In this document: piece after piece, positions 26,666 to 35,126 of the stretch | Numbering within the stretch: position 1 is the first letter of the stretch | Layout of the letters: each line of letters opens with the position of its first letter | NCBI GenBank assembly: GCA_002336815.1 | Contig: DDEU01000067.1 | Location: forward strand, 1-57,676 | Origin: Chitinophagaceae bacterium UBA1946 | Lineage (GTDB): Bacteria; Bacteroidota; Bacteroidia; Chitinophagales; Chitinophagaceae | Direction: 5' to 3' | Length of the DNA stretch: 57,676 nt | Program-made: the position numbers and the translations under genes | The notes under the pieces: model-generated | What the model was told of the DNA's origin: nothing | Database searches by the model: none | Seen by the model: only the letters and a program-made list of their open reading frames with translations

Positions 26666-27742
26666 ATGTCATCAAACAACTGTGCCCCTGCACATGAAAG
26701 AAAGCGGCTGAGCTTTTTAGACAGGTACTTAACACTATGGATTTTTTTAGCAATGGTCATAGGCGTTGGTATTGGTTATTTTTTCCCTTCTTCTGCTTCT
26801 TTTATCAATTCTTTTTCCGCCGGCACTACCAATGTTCCCCTGGCAATTGGATTGATACTGATGATGTATCCACCTTTCACTAAAGTGAAATACGACAGGC
26901 TGAAAGAAGTGTTTAAGAATACAAAAGTATTGGGCGCATCTTTATTCCTTAACTGGATAGTTGGTCCCATATTAATGTTCATACTCGCCATCGTTTTTCT
27001 GCATCACTATCCTGGGTATATGGCAGGCCTCATTCTCATTGGGCTTGCCCGCTGTATCGCCATGGTAATTGTGTGGAACGAACTGGCCGAAGGCAGTCGT
27101 GAATATGCCGCAGGGTTGGTAGCTTTAAACAGTATCTTCCAGGTATTGCTGTACAGCATTTATGCTTACGTGTTTGTAACCATGCTTCCTCCTTTGTTTG
27201 GAATTACAGGCGCTGTGGTTGATATTACGATCGGCCAGATCGCAAAAAGTGTAGCCATCTATCTTGGTATTCCTTTCGCTGCAGGCTTCTTTACCAGGTT
27301 ATTTTTATTAAAATGGAAAGGCGAACTGTGGTATGATCAAAAATTCGTTCCGGTCGTTTCTCCTATTACATTGATCGCTTTGCTTTTTACTATTGTGGTC
27401 ATGTTTAGTTTAAAGGGTGAATTGATCGTTCAGATACCAATGGATGTGATACGAATCGCCATTCCGTTGGTCATCTATTTTGCCATCATGTTTATTGCCA
27501 GTTTTTTTATTGGCAAAAAATTAGGTGCTGATTACTCAACCAATGCCGCTATTGCATTTACTGCAGCCGGCAATAATTTTGAGCTTGCCATTGCGGTGGC
27601 GATTGGGGTATTCGGCATTAACAGCGGACAGGCTTTTGCAGGTGTTATTGGCCCATTGGTAGAAGTGCCGGCCCTTATCGCATTGGTGAATGTAGCTTCC
27701 TGGCTTCGTAAAAAATATTATCAACCAACAGTCAATCATTAA
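26666..27742 (+). CDS. acr3: ACR3-family arsenite efflux permease
   Basis: A 358-residue inner-membrane protein with about ten hydrophobic segments. Seen: FLDRYLTLWIFLAMVIGVG (17-35), the conserved Cys130 in LIGLARCIAMVIVWNELAEG, and GNNFELAIAVAIGVFG (near 306-321) with the conserved Glu. ACR3 exports As(III) using the proton-motive force. Its stop codon directly abuts the arsC start (TAA ATG), indicating tight coupling. Confidence 0.97.
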   Translation: MSSNNCAPAHERKRLSFLDRYLTLWIFLAMVIGVGIGYFFPSSASFINSFSAGTTNVPLAIGLILMMYPPFTKVKYDRLKEVFKNTKVLGASLFLNWIVGPILMFILAIVFLHHYPGYMAGLILIGLARCIAMVIVWNELAEGSREYAAGLVALNSIFQVLLYSIYAYVFVTMLPPLFGITGAVVDITIGQIAKSVAIYLGIPFAAGFFTRLFLLKWKGELWYDQKFVPVVSPITLIALLFTIVVMFSLKGELIVQIPMDVIRIAIPLVIYFAIMFIASFFIGKKLGADYSTNAAIAFTAAGNNFELAIAVAIGVFGINSGQAFAGVIGPLVEVPALIALVNVASWLRKKYYQPTVNH

Positions 27743-28135
27743 ATGAAAAAGAAATTGCTTTTTGTTTGTATCGAAAACAGCAACCGGTCGCAAATGAGCC
27801 AGGCCTTTGCAAAAATACTTGGCGGAGAAGATGTGGAAGCCTATAGCGCCGGCAGTAAACCCAGCGGTATCGTAAACCCCAAAGCGATCGCTGCCATGAA
27901 GGAGCTCGGCTACGACCTTAGTGCACACGATAGTAAAAGCCTGGATGAAGTAAAAGAGTTCGCACCCTTTGATGCCGTAGTAACGATGGGTTGCGGCGAT
28001 GCCTGTCCATGGATGCCGGCTAAGCGGTTCGTCGATTGGCAGATACCTGACCCTAAACACATGGAGCCGGCACAATTCAATGAAGTAAGAGATTTGATAA
28101 AAGAAAAAGTGCAGGCACTGCTCAGTGAATTATAA
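27743..28135 (+). CDS. arsC: Arsenate reductase, thioredoxin-coupled LMW-PTPase family
   Basis: A 130-residue cytoplasmic enzyme that reduces As(V) to As(III), the substrate of Acr3 and ArsM. Seen: the phosphatase loop CIENSNRS with Cys9 and Arg15, the redox Cys84 and Cys88 (TMGCGDACPW) and the acid loop IPDPK (Asp103). The three-Cys layout marks the thioredoxin-dependent type rather than the glutaredoxin type. It is the last gene of the operon and is followed by a bidirectional terminator. Confidence 0.96.
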   Translation: MKKKLLFVCIENSNRSQMSQAFAKILGGEDVEAYSAGSKPSGIVNPKAIAAMKELGYDLSAHDSKSLDEVKEFAPFDAVVTMGCGDACPWMPAKRFVDWQIPDPKHMEPAQFNEVRDLIKEKVQALLSEL

Positions 28136-28139
28136 AAAG

Positions 28140-28166
28140 AAAGCCGCAGGTAATTCCTGCGGCTTT
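28140..28166. terminator. Bidirectional terminator between arsC and the BAX-inhibitor-like gene
   Basis: AAAGCCGCAGG and CCTGCGGCTTT form an 11-bp stem around TAATT. On the minus strand it is followed by CTTTTT; on the plus strand the T-run is short. It serves both convergent genes. Confidence 0.85.
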
Positions 28167-28186
28167 CAACTTCTATTAGAACAATA

Positions 28187-28942
28187 TTATTTTCTGTCAC
28201 TTAACTTAGACAGCAAACGCAGTATCTCCAGGTAGAGCCATACAATGGTTACCATCAAACCAAACGCACAATACCATTCCATATACTTGGGTGCACCTGC
28301 AGCCGTTCCCTGTTCGATCATATCGAAATCCAGTATCAAATTCAACGCCGCTACGGCCACTATCACCAGTGAAATGCCAATTCCCATCAAAGACCCTTCA
28401 TGTAAAAAGGCCATTTGTACGCCAAAGAAACCCAGCACCATGGCAATCAGGTAAAAAACAGCGATACCTGCGGTGGCCATGATAATGGCAGACTTGAATT
28501 TTTCTGTCGCTTTTATGATCTTAAAACTGTATAAAAAGTACATGGCGATCGCTGTTCCAAAAGTTAATCCCACCGCATTCATCACAATGCCGGGCGCTTT
28601 GGCAGCAAATGCCTCGTTGTAGTAGGCAGAAATGGCACCTAAAAATAATCCTTCAAACAGGCCGTAGGCTGGTGCCAGGTAAGGAGCCCATTCTTTTTTA
28701 AACATAATAACGATGGCCACTACCAGGCCACCAATAACACCGGTAAGCAGCAGTGGCGTAACATTGCCTCCTTCAGCAAACTCTTTCCAGGAATAAAATG
28801 CGCTGCCCATCAGCATTAAAAGCATAAACCCAAATTTGTTCAATGTGCCTCTGAGGCTCATGCTGTCGGCCATATTGGTGGACATTGAATGTTGAAAAAC
28901 CTTCTCAGATAAAGTGGGGTTACCCGATTTAAATAACGACAT
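28187..28942 (-). CDS. Bax inhibitor-1/YccA-family membrane protein
   Basis: A 251-residue protein with about seven membrane segments after a 35-residue cytoplasmic head. Seen: the first helix FGFMLLMLMGSAFYSW (near 38-53), WAPYLAPAYGLFEGLFLGAI (near 92-111) and the C-terminal LILDFDMIEQGTAAGAPKYM (near 206-225), which holds the acidic pair of the TMBIM family. Bacterial members are proposed pH-sensitive calcium leak channels or FtsH partners; the role here is unknown. It is divergent from korA across 159 bp. Confidence 0.92.
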   Translation of the reverse strand: MSLFKSGNPTLSEKVFQHSMSTNMADSMSLRGTLNKFGFMLLMLMGSAFYSWKEFAEGGNVTPLLLTGVIGGLVVAIVIMFKKEWAPYLAPAYGLFEGLFLGAISAYYNEAFAAKAPGIVMNAVGLTFGTAIAMYFLYSFKIIKATEKFKSAIIMATAGIAVFYLIAMVLGFFGVQMAFLHEGSLMGIGISLVIVAVAALNLILDFDMIEQGTAAGAPKYMEWYCAFGLMVTIVWLYLEILRLLSKLSDRK

Positions 28943-29101
28943 AGTAAAATGTTTTTTGTAAAAGTATATGTTTTCGCTTGCTCTCCGTTACCATGACCAA
29001 AATCATAACAAATATCCAACAAGCTTGCAGCACAAAGTTTCAATGTAACAACATTCAAAATTAAAATCCCCGTAACTTGCAGGTGCCAAAATGAAAAAGA
29101 T

Positions 29102-30958
29102 ATGAATACAACAGACCAGGTACTACAGGATGTGGTTATCAAATTTGCAGGCGACAGCGGCGATGGTATGCAGCTAACAGGGAGCCAGTTTACCAACAAC
29201 ACGGCACTGATGGGGATCGACCTCGCTACCTTCCCGGATTTCCCGGCCGAGATCAGGGCCCCGCAGGGTACATTGCCCGGCGTAAGCGGATACCAGTTGC
29301 GTTTCAGCAGCGACCAGGTATACACTCCCGGTGATGCCTGCGATGTGCTGGTGGCCATGAATGCAGCCGCATTAAAAGTGAACCTGAAGGCATTGAAGGC
29401 CGGCGGTATCATCATTGCCAATACAGATGGTTTTGATTCCAAGAACCTCCGCCTCGCCAATTATCCGGAAGGCGTTAATCCACTTGAAGACAATAGCCTT
29501 GAAGGATACCAGCTCATCAAGATGGATGTGACCAAGATGACGAGGGAAGCCCTTAAGGATATTACCATGGGCATGAAGGAAAAAGACAGGGCGAAAAACA
29601 TGTTCGTACTGGGTTTTCTTTACTGGATGTACAACAGGGAAATGGAAAATACCATCGAATTCCTGAATGATAAATTTGGCAAAAAGCCCGAGATATTCGA
29701 AAGTAATGTGAAGGCATTGCAGGCCGGTTATAATTTTGGTGATACCACCGAAACCTTCCGCAGCCGCTATACAGTAGCCAAGGCAAAAATGATCCCGGGC
29801 AATTACCGCTCTGTTATGGGCAACCAGGCATTGAGTTATGGATTGATCGCTGCTTCGCAAAAAAGCGGTCTGCCCTTATTCCTGGGCAGCTATCCCATTA
29901 CACCGGCCAGCGATATCCTGCACGACCTGAGTAAGTATAAAAATTTCGGTATCAAAACCTTCCAGGCCGAGGATGAAATAGCAGCGATCGCTTCATCCAT
30001 TGGAGCAAGCTACGGCGGTTCTCTCGCTGTTACCACTACCAGCGGTCCTGGTATGGCTCTAAAGGCAGAAGCAATGGGCCTGGCAGTAATGCTTGAGATC
30101 CCTTTGGTGATCGTGGATATTCAGCGGGGCGGTCCAAGTACCGGTCTTCCAACCAAAACAGAACAGAGTGATTTGTTACAGGCTTATTACGGCCGCAACG
30201 GCGAATGCCCGATGCCGGTGATTTCTGCCTCCACACCAAGCGATTGTTTCAGCGCTGCGTACGAAGCGGTAAGAATTAGTGTAGAACACATGACGCCGGT
30301 AATATTATTAAGTGATGGTTATATCGCCAATGGGGCCGAACCATGGAAATACCCGGTGAGTGCAGATCTGCCGGAAATTAAAACTTCCTTTGCTTCCGCC
30401 AATCATGCTGCTGACCTTGATACCAATGGCAAGTTTCAGCCTTATAAAAGAGATGATAAATTAGTACGTCCATGGGCGATCCCCGGCACAAAGGGACTCG
30501 AACACCGGGTAGGAGGATTAGAGAAACAGGATGTTACTGGTAATATCAGTTACGACAGTGAGAACCACCAGCACATGGTAAAAACCAGGCAGGCCAAGGT
30601 TGATAAGATCGCAGACTATATCCCTGAACAAAAATTAGACAGCGGACCCGAAAAAGGAAAAGTGCTGGTAATAGGATGGGGCAGTACTTACGGCGCCATT
30701 AAAAGTGCCGTAAAAGACCTGCAGGCTGAGGGCCACGAGGTTTCCCATGCACACCTGCGCTATGTAAGGCCTTTCCCTAAAAACCTGGGTGATATGCTGA
30801 AGAATTTTGACCATGTATTGATCCCGGAGATCAATAATGGACAATTGATCAAGATTATCCGGGATGTGTATTTTGTAGACGCCAAACCGTACAATAAAAT
30901 AATGGGAGTAGCCATCACAAAGGGTGAATTGATAGACGAAATAAAAAAGATGCTCTAA
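29102..30958 (+). CDS. korA: 2-oxoacid:ferredoxin oxidoreductase, fused gamma-alpha subunit
   Basis: A 618-residue KorA-type protein. The gamma domain (about 1-190) opens with VIKFAGDSGDGMQLTGSQF. The alpha domain follows from about 240 with LGSYPITPASDILHDLSKY, FQAEDEIAAIASSIGASYGG and TTSGPGMALKAEA. A C-terminal transketolase-type domain contains VLVIGWGSTYGAIKSA. The enzyme oxidises 2-oxoglutarate (or a related 2-oxoacid) to the acyl-CoA with ferredoxin. It needs a KorB beta subunit carrying thiamine diphosphate and the Fe-S centre. In relatives korB usually follows directly, but here a terminator and a peptidase gene follow. Confidence 0.93.
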   Translation: MNTTDQVLQDVVIKFAGDSGDGMQLTGSQFTNNTALMGIDLATFPDFPAEIRAPQGTLPGVSGYQLRFSSDQVYTPGDACDVLVAMNAAALKVNLKALKAGGIIIANTDGFDSKNLRLANYPEGVNPLEDNSLEGYQLIKMDVTKMTREALKDITMGMKEKDRAKNMFVLGFLYWMYNREMENTIEFLNDKFGKKPEIFESNVKALQAGYNFGDTTETFRSRYTVAKAKMIPGNYRSVMGNQALSYGLIAASQKSGLPLFLGSYPITPASDILHDLSKYKNFGIKTFQAEDEIAAIASSIGASYGGSLAVTTTSGPGMALKAEAMGLAVMLEIPLVIVDIQRGGPSTGLPTKTEQSDLLQAYYGRNGECPMPVISASTPSDCFSAAYEAVRISVEHMTPVILLSDGYIANGAEPWKYPVSADLPEIKTSFASANHAADLDTNGKFQPYKRDDKLVRPWAIPGTKGLEHRVGGLEKQDVTGNISYDSENHQHMVKTRQAKVDKIADYIPEQKLDSGPEKGKVLVIGWGSTYGAIKSAVKDLQAEGHEVSHAHLRYVRPFPKNLGDMLKNFDHVLIPEINNGQLIKIIRDVYFVDAKPYNKIMGVAITKGELIDEIKKML

Positions 30959-30977
30959 CAGGCGTGCAATATTTTAG

Positions 30978-31003
30978 AGAGCCGGGTTGTAAAACCCGGC
31001 TCT
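30978..31003 (+). terminator. Terminator after korA
   Basis: AGAGCCGGGTT and AACCCGGCTCT form an 11-bp GC-rich stem with a GTAA tetraloop. The downstream T content is modest (TTGTCGTTTT). Confidence 0.75.
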
Positions 31004-31073
31004 TGTCGTTTTGGCAGACACCAGGAATGGCGTGCAGTTTGCCGGATCCGGTAGTAAATAAATACTTACAACT

Positions 31074-31769
31074 ATGACATTTGGAATGATTGGGATATCC
31101 CTTATTTTTATGGTGATTGGTATGCTGGTGCAGTTCAGGCTAAAAAGCAAATTCAAGGAATATGGAGAAGTACCCACTTCTTCCGGCCTGAGTGGCCGGG
31201 AAGTAGCAGAGAAAATGCTGAAACAGAATGGCATTTATGATGTGCAGGTAGTGTCAGTACCGGGCTACTTAAGTGATCACTATGATCCCACAAAAAAAAC
31301 GGTGAACCTGAGTCCCGAAGTGTACGAGGGCAGAAATGTGGCTGCCGCTGCAGTGGCGGCCCATGAATGTGGCCACGCGGTGCAGCATGCTACAGCTTAT
31401 TCGATGCTGATGCTGCGAAGCAGGCTTGTACCCATTACACAGATAAGCACCACGCTTTCGCAGTGGGTCATCATCGCAGGCCTCGGTATCCTGGGATTTG
31501 GAAATGGTAATCAAACCATATTGCTGATCGGCATTGTGTTATTTGCCGTATCTACCTTGTTTGCCCTGGTTACCCTGCCGGTTGAGTTTGACGCTTCTGC
31601 CCGGGCGTTGAAATGGCTGGATACTGCCAATATTACCAAGCCGCAGGAACATGACAAAGCGAAGGATGCGTTAAAGTGGGCGGCATTAACCTATGTAGTG
31701 GCGGCATTGGCATCCATTGCCATGCTGGTGCAGTACATTTTAATTTACCAGTCAAGAAGCAGGGACTAA
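31074..31769 (+). CDS. Membrane zinc metallopeptidase, YugP family
   Basis: A 231-residue protein. An N-terminal membrane helix (residues 3-19, MIGISLIFMVIGMLV) is followed by a domain with the zinc motif HECGH in AAHECGHAVQH (near 98-108), and two or three further helices including the C-terminal one. It matches the YugP-type PF04298 family of membrane-bound zinc peptidases; substrates are unknown. The acidic third ligand is probably in VTLPVEFDASARAL (near 164-177). The gene stands alone between two terminators. Confidence 0.9.
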   Translation: MTFGMIGISLIFMVIGMLVQFRLKSKFKEYGEVPTSSGLSGREVAEKMLKQNGIYDVQVVSVPGYLSDHYDPTKKTVNLSPEVYEGRNVAAAAVAAHECGHAVQHATAYSMLMLRSRLVPITQISTTLSQWVIIAGLGILGFGNGNQTILLIGIVLFAVSTLFALVTLPVEFDASARALKWLDTANITKPQEHDKAKDALKWAALTYVVAALASIAMLVQYILIYQSRSRD

Positions 31770-31785
31770 ACAACTTTCATATACT

Positions 31786-31817
31786 AAAAAGCCCCGCTGT
31801 TCAGGCGGGGCTTTTTT
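31786..31817. terminator. Bidirectional terminator between the metallopeptidase gene and rng
   Basis: AAAAAGCCCCGC (31786-31797) pairs with GCGGGGCTTTTT (31805-31816). It has a U-run on both strands and runs into the rng stop codon. Confidence 0.88.
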
Positions 31818-33372
31818 ATAATTTTATCTCCTCATCATTGTCGTCAAAAAACTTGAATTCAGTTAAGTGATAAGCCGAGTTGGCAACCACTTTTATCTTC
31901 TGTTTGTATTTCCATATCCAGCGCCTGCGTTTTGATATAAAGCCACTGGTGAGGTAAGTATATAAGATCGGGTGCACCATGATCGTAAGACCTGTGTGCT
32001 TTTGCATGATCAAATAACTGAGGTTCTTTTCTATTTCGTCTTCCAGGATAAGGGTAGAAGAAATTTTACCGGTACCATTACAGCTCGGGCAGATCTCAGA
32101 TGTATTGATGTTCATCTCGGGCTTCATGCGCTGCCTGGTGATCTGCATCAAACCAAATTTACTAATGGGTAACACAGCATGTTTGGCCCTGTCGGTCCGC
32201 ATGAACTGTTCCATTGCATCTACCAGTCTTTTCTTGTTGTCCGGCAGTTTCATGTCGATGAAATCAACCACGATAATACCGCCGAGATCTCTCAGCCTTA
32301 ATTGCCTTGCCACTTCTTCTACGGCTTCCAGGTTGGTTTCGAGGGCATTTTGTTCCTGGTTATTGCTCACACTTTTATAGCCACTGTTCACATCTATCAC
32401 GTGCAGTGCTTCTGTATGCTCAATGATGAGGTAAGCTCCGCTTGGAAGGTTTACCGTTTTACCAAAAGAGGCCTTCACCTGTTTGGTAACACCAAAACTG
32501 TCAAATATGGGTGAGCCATTGTTATAGAAAGTAACAATATCTACTTTTTCGGGAGCGATTCGCTGAATATAAGCTCTTGTATCAGAAAAGATATTGCGAT
32601 CGTTTACCACAATGCGGTTAAAATCCTCATTGAGCAGGTCCCGCAGCATGCTGGTTGTTTTACCCTGTTCGCTCAGGATCTTCGCCGGGGGCGTTGCTTC
32701 CTTAAGATTTTTTTGAATGGATTTCCAGGTTTGCACAAGTGTTGCAAGGTCATCCTGCAGTTCGGCCGTTTGCTTGCCTTCGGCTGCAGTACGAACAATC
32801 ACGCCAAAATTTTTAGGTTTCAATGCCTCAATAATCTTCTGCAGTCTTTTTCTTTCGTCGCTGGAATGTATTTTACGGGAAACCGCTACGATGTCATTAA
32901 AGGGAGTGATCACCACGAATCTTCCGGGGAGCGATATTTCGCAACTCAGCCTCGGACCTTTGGCTGCAATGGGTTCTTTTAATATCTGAACCAGTACATT
33001 GGGCCTGCCGTTGAGTACTTCGGCTATTTTACCGGTTTTTACGATCTCGGGTTCTACATTGAATTTACCAAAGTCAAATCCATCTTCCGTTTTATCGTTG
33101 ATGGCAATATTGGTGAATTTGAGGAGCGACCTGATATAGGGACTCAGATCTGTATAGTGCAAAAAGGCATCTTTTTCAAAACCTACATCCACAAAGGCAG
33201 CATTCAGCCCGGGGATCAGTTTTTTAACTTTCCCAAGGTATAGATCTCCCACCGCAAAGCTTGCATCTGCCTTTTCATTGTGCAGCTCTACCAGTTTTTT
33301 ATCTTCCATCAGGGCTATCTCTACGCCCTGTGATGCCGCATTTATTATTAATTCCTTTGTCAAGCCATTCAC
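31816..33372 (-). CDS. rng: Ribonuclease G (Rne/Rng family endoribonuclease)
   Basis: A 518-residue RNase G, which cleaves single-stranded AU-rich RNA and processes rRNA 5' ends in the cytoplasm. Seen: an S1 domain near 37-120 (GDLYLGKVKKLIPGLNAAFV), the catalytic-metal region LHVIDVNSGYKS with Asp and RDLGGIIVVDFIDM (near 370), and the zinc-link CPSCNGTG (near 440). The start is GTG at 33372. The upstream small basic-protein gene and this gene are codirectional with about 130 bp between. rng next to hup and mutY is a known Bacteroidota neighbourhood. Confidence 0.96.
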   Translation of the reverse strand: MNGLTKELIINAASQGVEIALMEDKKLVELHNEKADASFAVGDLYLGKVKKLIPGLNAAFVDVGFEKDAFLHYTDLSPYIRSLLKFTNIAINDKTEDGFDFGKFNVEPEIVKTGKIAEVLNGRPNVLVQILKEPIAAKGPRLSCEISLPGRFVVITPFNDIVAVSRKIHSSDERKRLQKIIEALKPKNFGVIVRTAAEGKQTAELQDDLATLVQTWKSIQKNLKEATPPAKILSEQGKTTSMLRDLLNEDFNRIVVNDRNIFSDTRAYIQRIAPEKVDIVTFYNNGSPIFDSFGVTKQVKASFGKTVNLPSGAYLIIEHTEALHVIDVNSGYKSVSNNQEQNALETNLEAVEEVARQLRLRDLGGIIVVDFIDMKLPDNKKRLVDAMEQFMRTDRAKHAVLPISKFGLMQITRQRMKPEMNINTSEICPSCNGTGKISSTLILEDEIEKNLSYLIMQKHTGLTIMVHPILYTYLTSGFISKRRRWIWKYKQKIKVVANSAYHLTEFKFFDDNDEEIKL

Positions 33373-33468
33373 ATTTTAAGAAAACCATTACGTCACATAA
33401 GGATATTACAGCATAGCTTAACGGCCGAAAAACGGCTTAAAGCATACTGAAACACTCAATAAACAGGT

Positions 33469-33489
33469 GCCGGCCTTAAAAAGGCCGGC
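33469..33489. terminator. Strong hairpin between the basic-peptide gene and rng
   Basis: GCCGGCCTT and AAGGCCGGC pair over 9 bp around AAA. No clear U-run follows on the minus strand, so termination is uncertain; partial attenuation before rng is possible. The remaining bases of 33373-33501 show nothing else. Confidence 0.5.
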
Positions 33490-33501
33490 CGTTCATGTCA
33501 A

Positions 33502-33591
33502 TTATTTTTTCTTATGACGGTTCTTTCTTAAACGTTTTTTACGCTTGTGTGTTGCTATCTTATGACGTTTTCTTTTTTTACCGCAAGGCAT
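33502..33591 (-). CDS. 29-residue highly basic ribosome-associated-type peptide (AURKAIP1/COX24-like)
   Basis: The frame ATG 33591 to TAA 33502 encodes MPCGKKRKRHKIATHKRKKR followed by LRKNRHKKK. More than half of the residues are Lys, Arg or His. This matches the tiny protein annotated in Bacteroidota as an AURKAIP1/COX24 (mS38-like) domain protein, whose mitochondrial relatives are small-subunit ribosome proteins. A ribosomal role here is therefore likely but not shown. It is too short for common gene finders. It sits between the TPR gene and rng on the same strand. Confidence 0.9.
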   Translation of the reverse strand: MPCGKKRKRHKIATHKRKKRLRKNRHKKK

Positions 33592-33660
33592 AACCTGAGT
33601 ATTTTTATTAGTGAAACAATATTTTTTATCAATCCGAAACCCATAGTTCAAGGTTCCTTT

Positions 33661-34518
33661 CTATCTTAATTCTTTAACTCTTGCATCGATCTCCCTGCTG
33701 TATGCCGGATTACCCACCAGCCGCTTGCTCACTTCAAACCATTTGATCGCATTTGCTTTGTCGCCTTTGCCGGCGTAAGCTTCGGCCAGCCAGGAAACTG
33801 CTTCTGCATTGTCCGGCTGGTATTGCACCACTTTCTGCAGGCGTTCTACCGCTTTTGCGTACTGTGTTGATACCACCCCTCCGATACCCAGCACCATTTG
33901 CGCCTGCATATTCATCGAATCTTTCTTCACCACCTGCAGCAATTGCTGTATCCCCTTCATGGTTTCCTGTGCATCACCCGCCATGCCTTTTCCAAAAACG
34001 TAGCAGGCACCAAGATCAACTTTCAAACTGTCGTTGGATGGATTCAGTTCTATTGCCTTTTCGATCAGCGCAATCGCCTGCTCGGCCTTCCATCCTCTTT
34101 TAGCTGGATCAGGCTCATTCCTGAAGTCTGCTAAAATTTGTCGGGCGGCAAAGGTGAGATTTTTTTCAGAATTTACCAACATTGAAGCTTTGTAAATATA
34201 AAAAACATACAATTCATGGTTGTGAAGGCTGTCTCCCCAGAAGCTGGCCAACTCGTTATATGCTTTCTCCTGCTGGATTTTAACGTCGCCTCTTGAGATA
34301 CGGTTCTCGACCTGGTTCACATAATTAGCCTGGGGAACAGTGAGCTTTTCTTTTGATTTTTTAAGAAAATCTTCAATATCAAATGCCTGCGATGCAGTTT
34401 TACCGCCGGTTTGAGCTGCAGGCGGGGTAGTTTTTTCGGTAACGGTTTTGCCTCCAAACCAAAGCACTACCATCAGTAAAATGCCAACTGCCGAAAGAAT
34501 TAACTGTTGTTTTTTCAC
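33661..34518 (-). CDS. Membrane-anchored TPR protein
   Basis: A 285-residue protein with a GTG start, one N-terminal membrane helix (QLILSAVGILLMVVLWFGG, residues 4-22), a Pro/Thr linker and then TPR-type helices. Clear repeats lie near 150-250: AIALIEKAIELNPSNDSLKV, YAKAVERLQKVVQYQPDNAE and KANAIKWFEVSKRLVGNP. It has the look of a periplasmic or cytoplasmic scaffold; no partner is indicated. It lies 136 bp after the HU gene and is conserved near hup and rng in related genomes as far as I recall (not checked). Confidence 0.85.
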   Translation of the reverse strand: MKKQQLILSAVGILLMVVLWFGGKTVTEKTTPPAAQTGGKTASQAFDIEDFLKKSKEKLTVPQANYVNQVENRISRGDVKIQQEKAYNELASFWGDSLHNHELYVFYIYKASMLVNSEKNLTFAARQILADFRNEPDPAKRGWKAEQAIALIEKAIELNPSNDSLKVDLGACYVFGKGMAGDAQETMKGIQQLLQVVKKDSMNMQAQMVLGIGGVVSTQYAKAVERLQKVVQYQPDNAEAVSWLAEAYAGKGDKANAIKWFEVSKRLVGNPAYSREIDARVKELR

Positions 34519-34654
34519 CAGAATAAATTAAGGCTGCAAAAGTACGGTTATTCTCTGCAGCCTCCGAAGCTTTTAGGGGAAACAACGGTAAATAATGCCA
34601 TTACAGGCCGCCCTGGAGCAGCCTGTGCAGTGGTATCGCTAAAATAATTGATGT

Positions 34655-34966
34655 TTAACTCAATGAAGGTGCAGCGCTTTCATCCATCTTTTTGTTCTTT
34701 ACTTCCTGAACAAACTCTTTGGCTGGTTTAAAGGCAGGGATGTAGTGTTCAGGGATTTCTACGGCAATATTTTTTTTGATATTACGGCCAATCTTAGCCG
34801 CCCGCTTTTTTGTGATAAAGCTGCCAAAACCACGGATATAAATGTTTTCGCCGGCGATCAGTGAACTTTTAATTTCTTTGAACATAGTTTCTAAAGTAAC
34901 CATCACGTCTACTTTAGGAATACCGGTCTTTTCTGATATTTCAGAAATCAAGTCTGCTTTTCTCAT
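34655..34966 (-). CDS. HU/IHF-family DNA-binding protein
   Basis: A 103-residue histone-like protein that bends and compacts DNA. I chose ATG 34966 (MRKADLISEISEKTGIP), which matches the family N-terminus; the longer frame would need a TTG. Seen: VMVTLETMFKEIKSSL, the beta-arm entry IYIRGFGSFITKKRAAKIGR (near 46-65), and PAFKPAKEFVQEV at the C-terminus followed by a 15-residue tail. It is divergent from mutY. Confidence 0.95.
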   Translation of the reverse strand: MRKADLISEISEKTGIPKVDVMVTLETMFKEIKSSLIAGENIYIRGFGSFITKKRAAKIGRNIKKNIAVEIPEHYIPAFKPAKEFVQEVKNKKMDESAAPSLS

Positions 34967-35126
34967 AATGGAAGGTTTATGATTCAACAGTAAAATAATA
35001 CATTATTTTGTAAAAAGCAATATTATGGGCTGATTATCAGCTAAATATTATTTTATTGCTGCTTTATCCATTAACGTCCGGGTTACCAAAATGTTTTAAA
35101 AATTATTGCCGGATATTTGCCGCCAA

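Noticed and set aside
28858..29460. 200-residue minus-strand open frame
   Set aside because: Overlaps the korA start and the BAX-inhibitor-like gene start; both genes are supported by domains.
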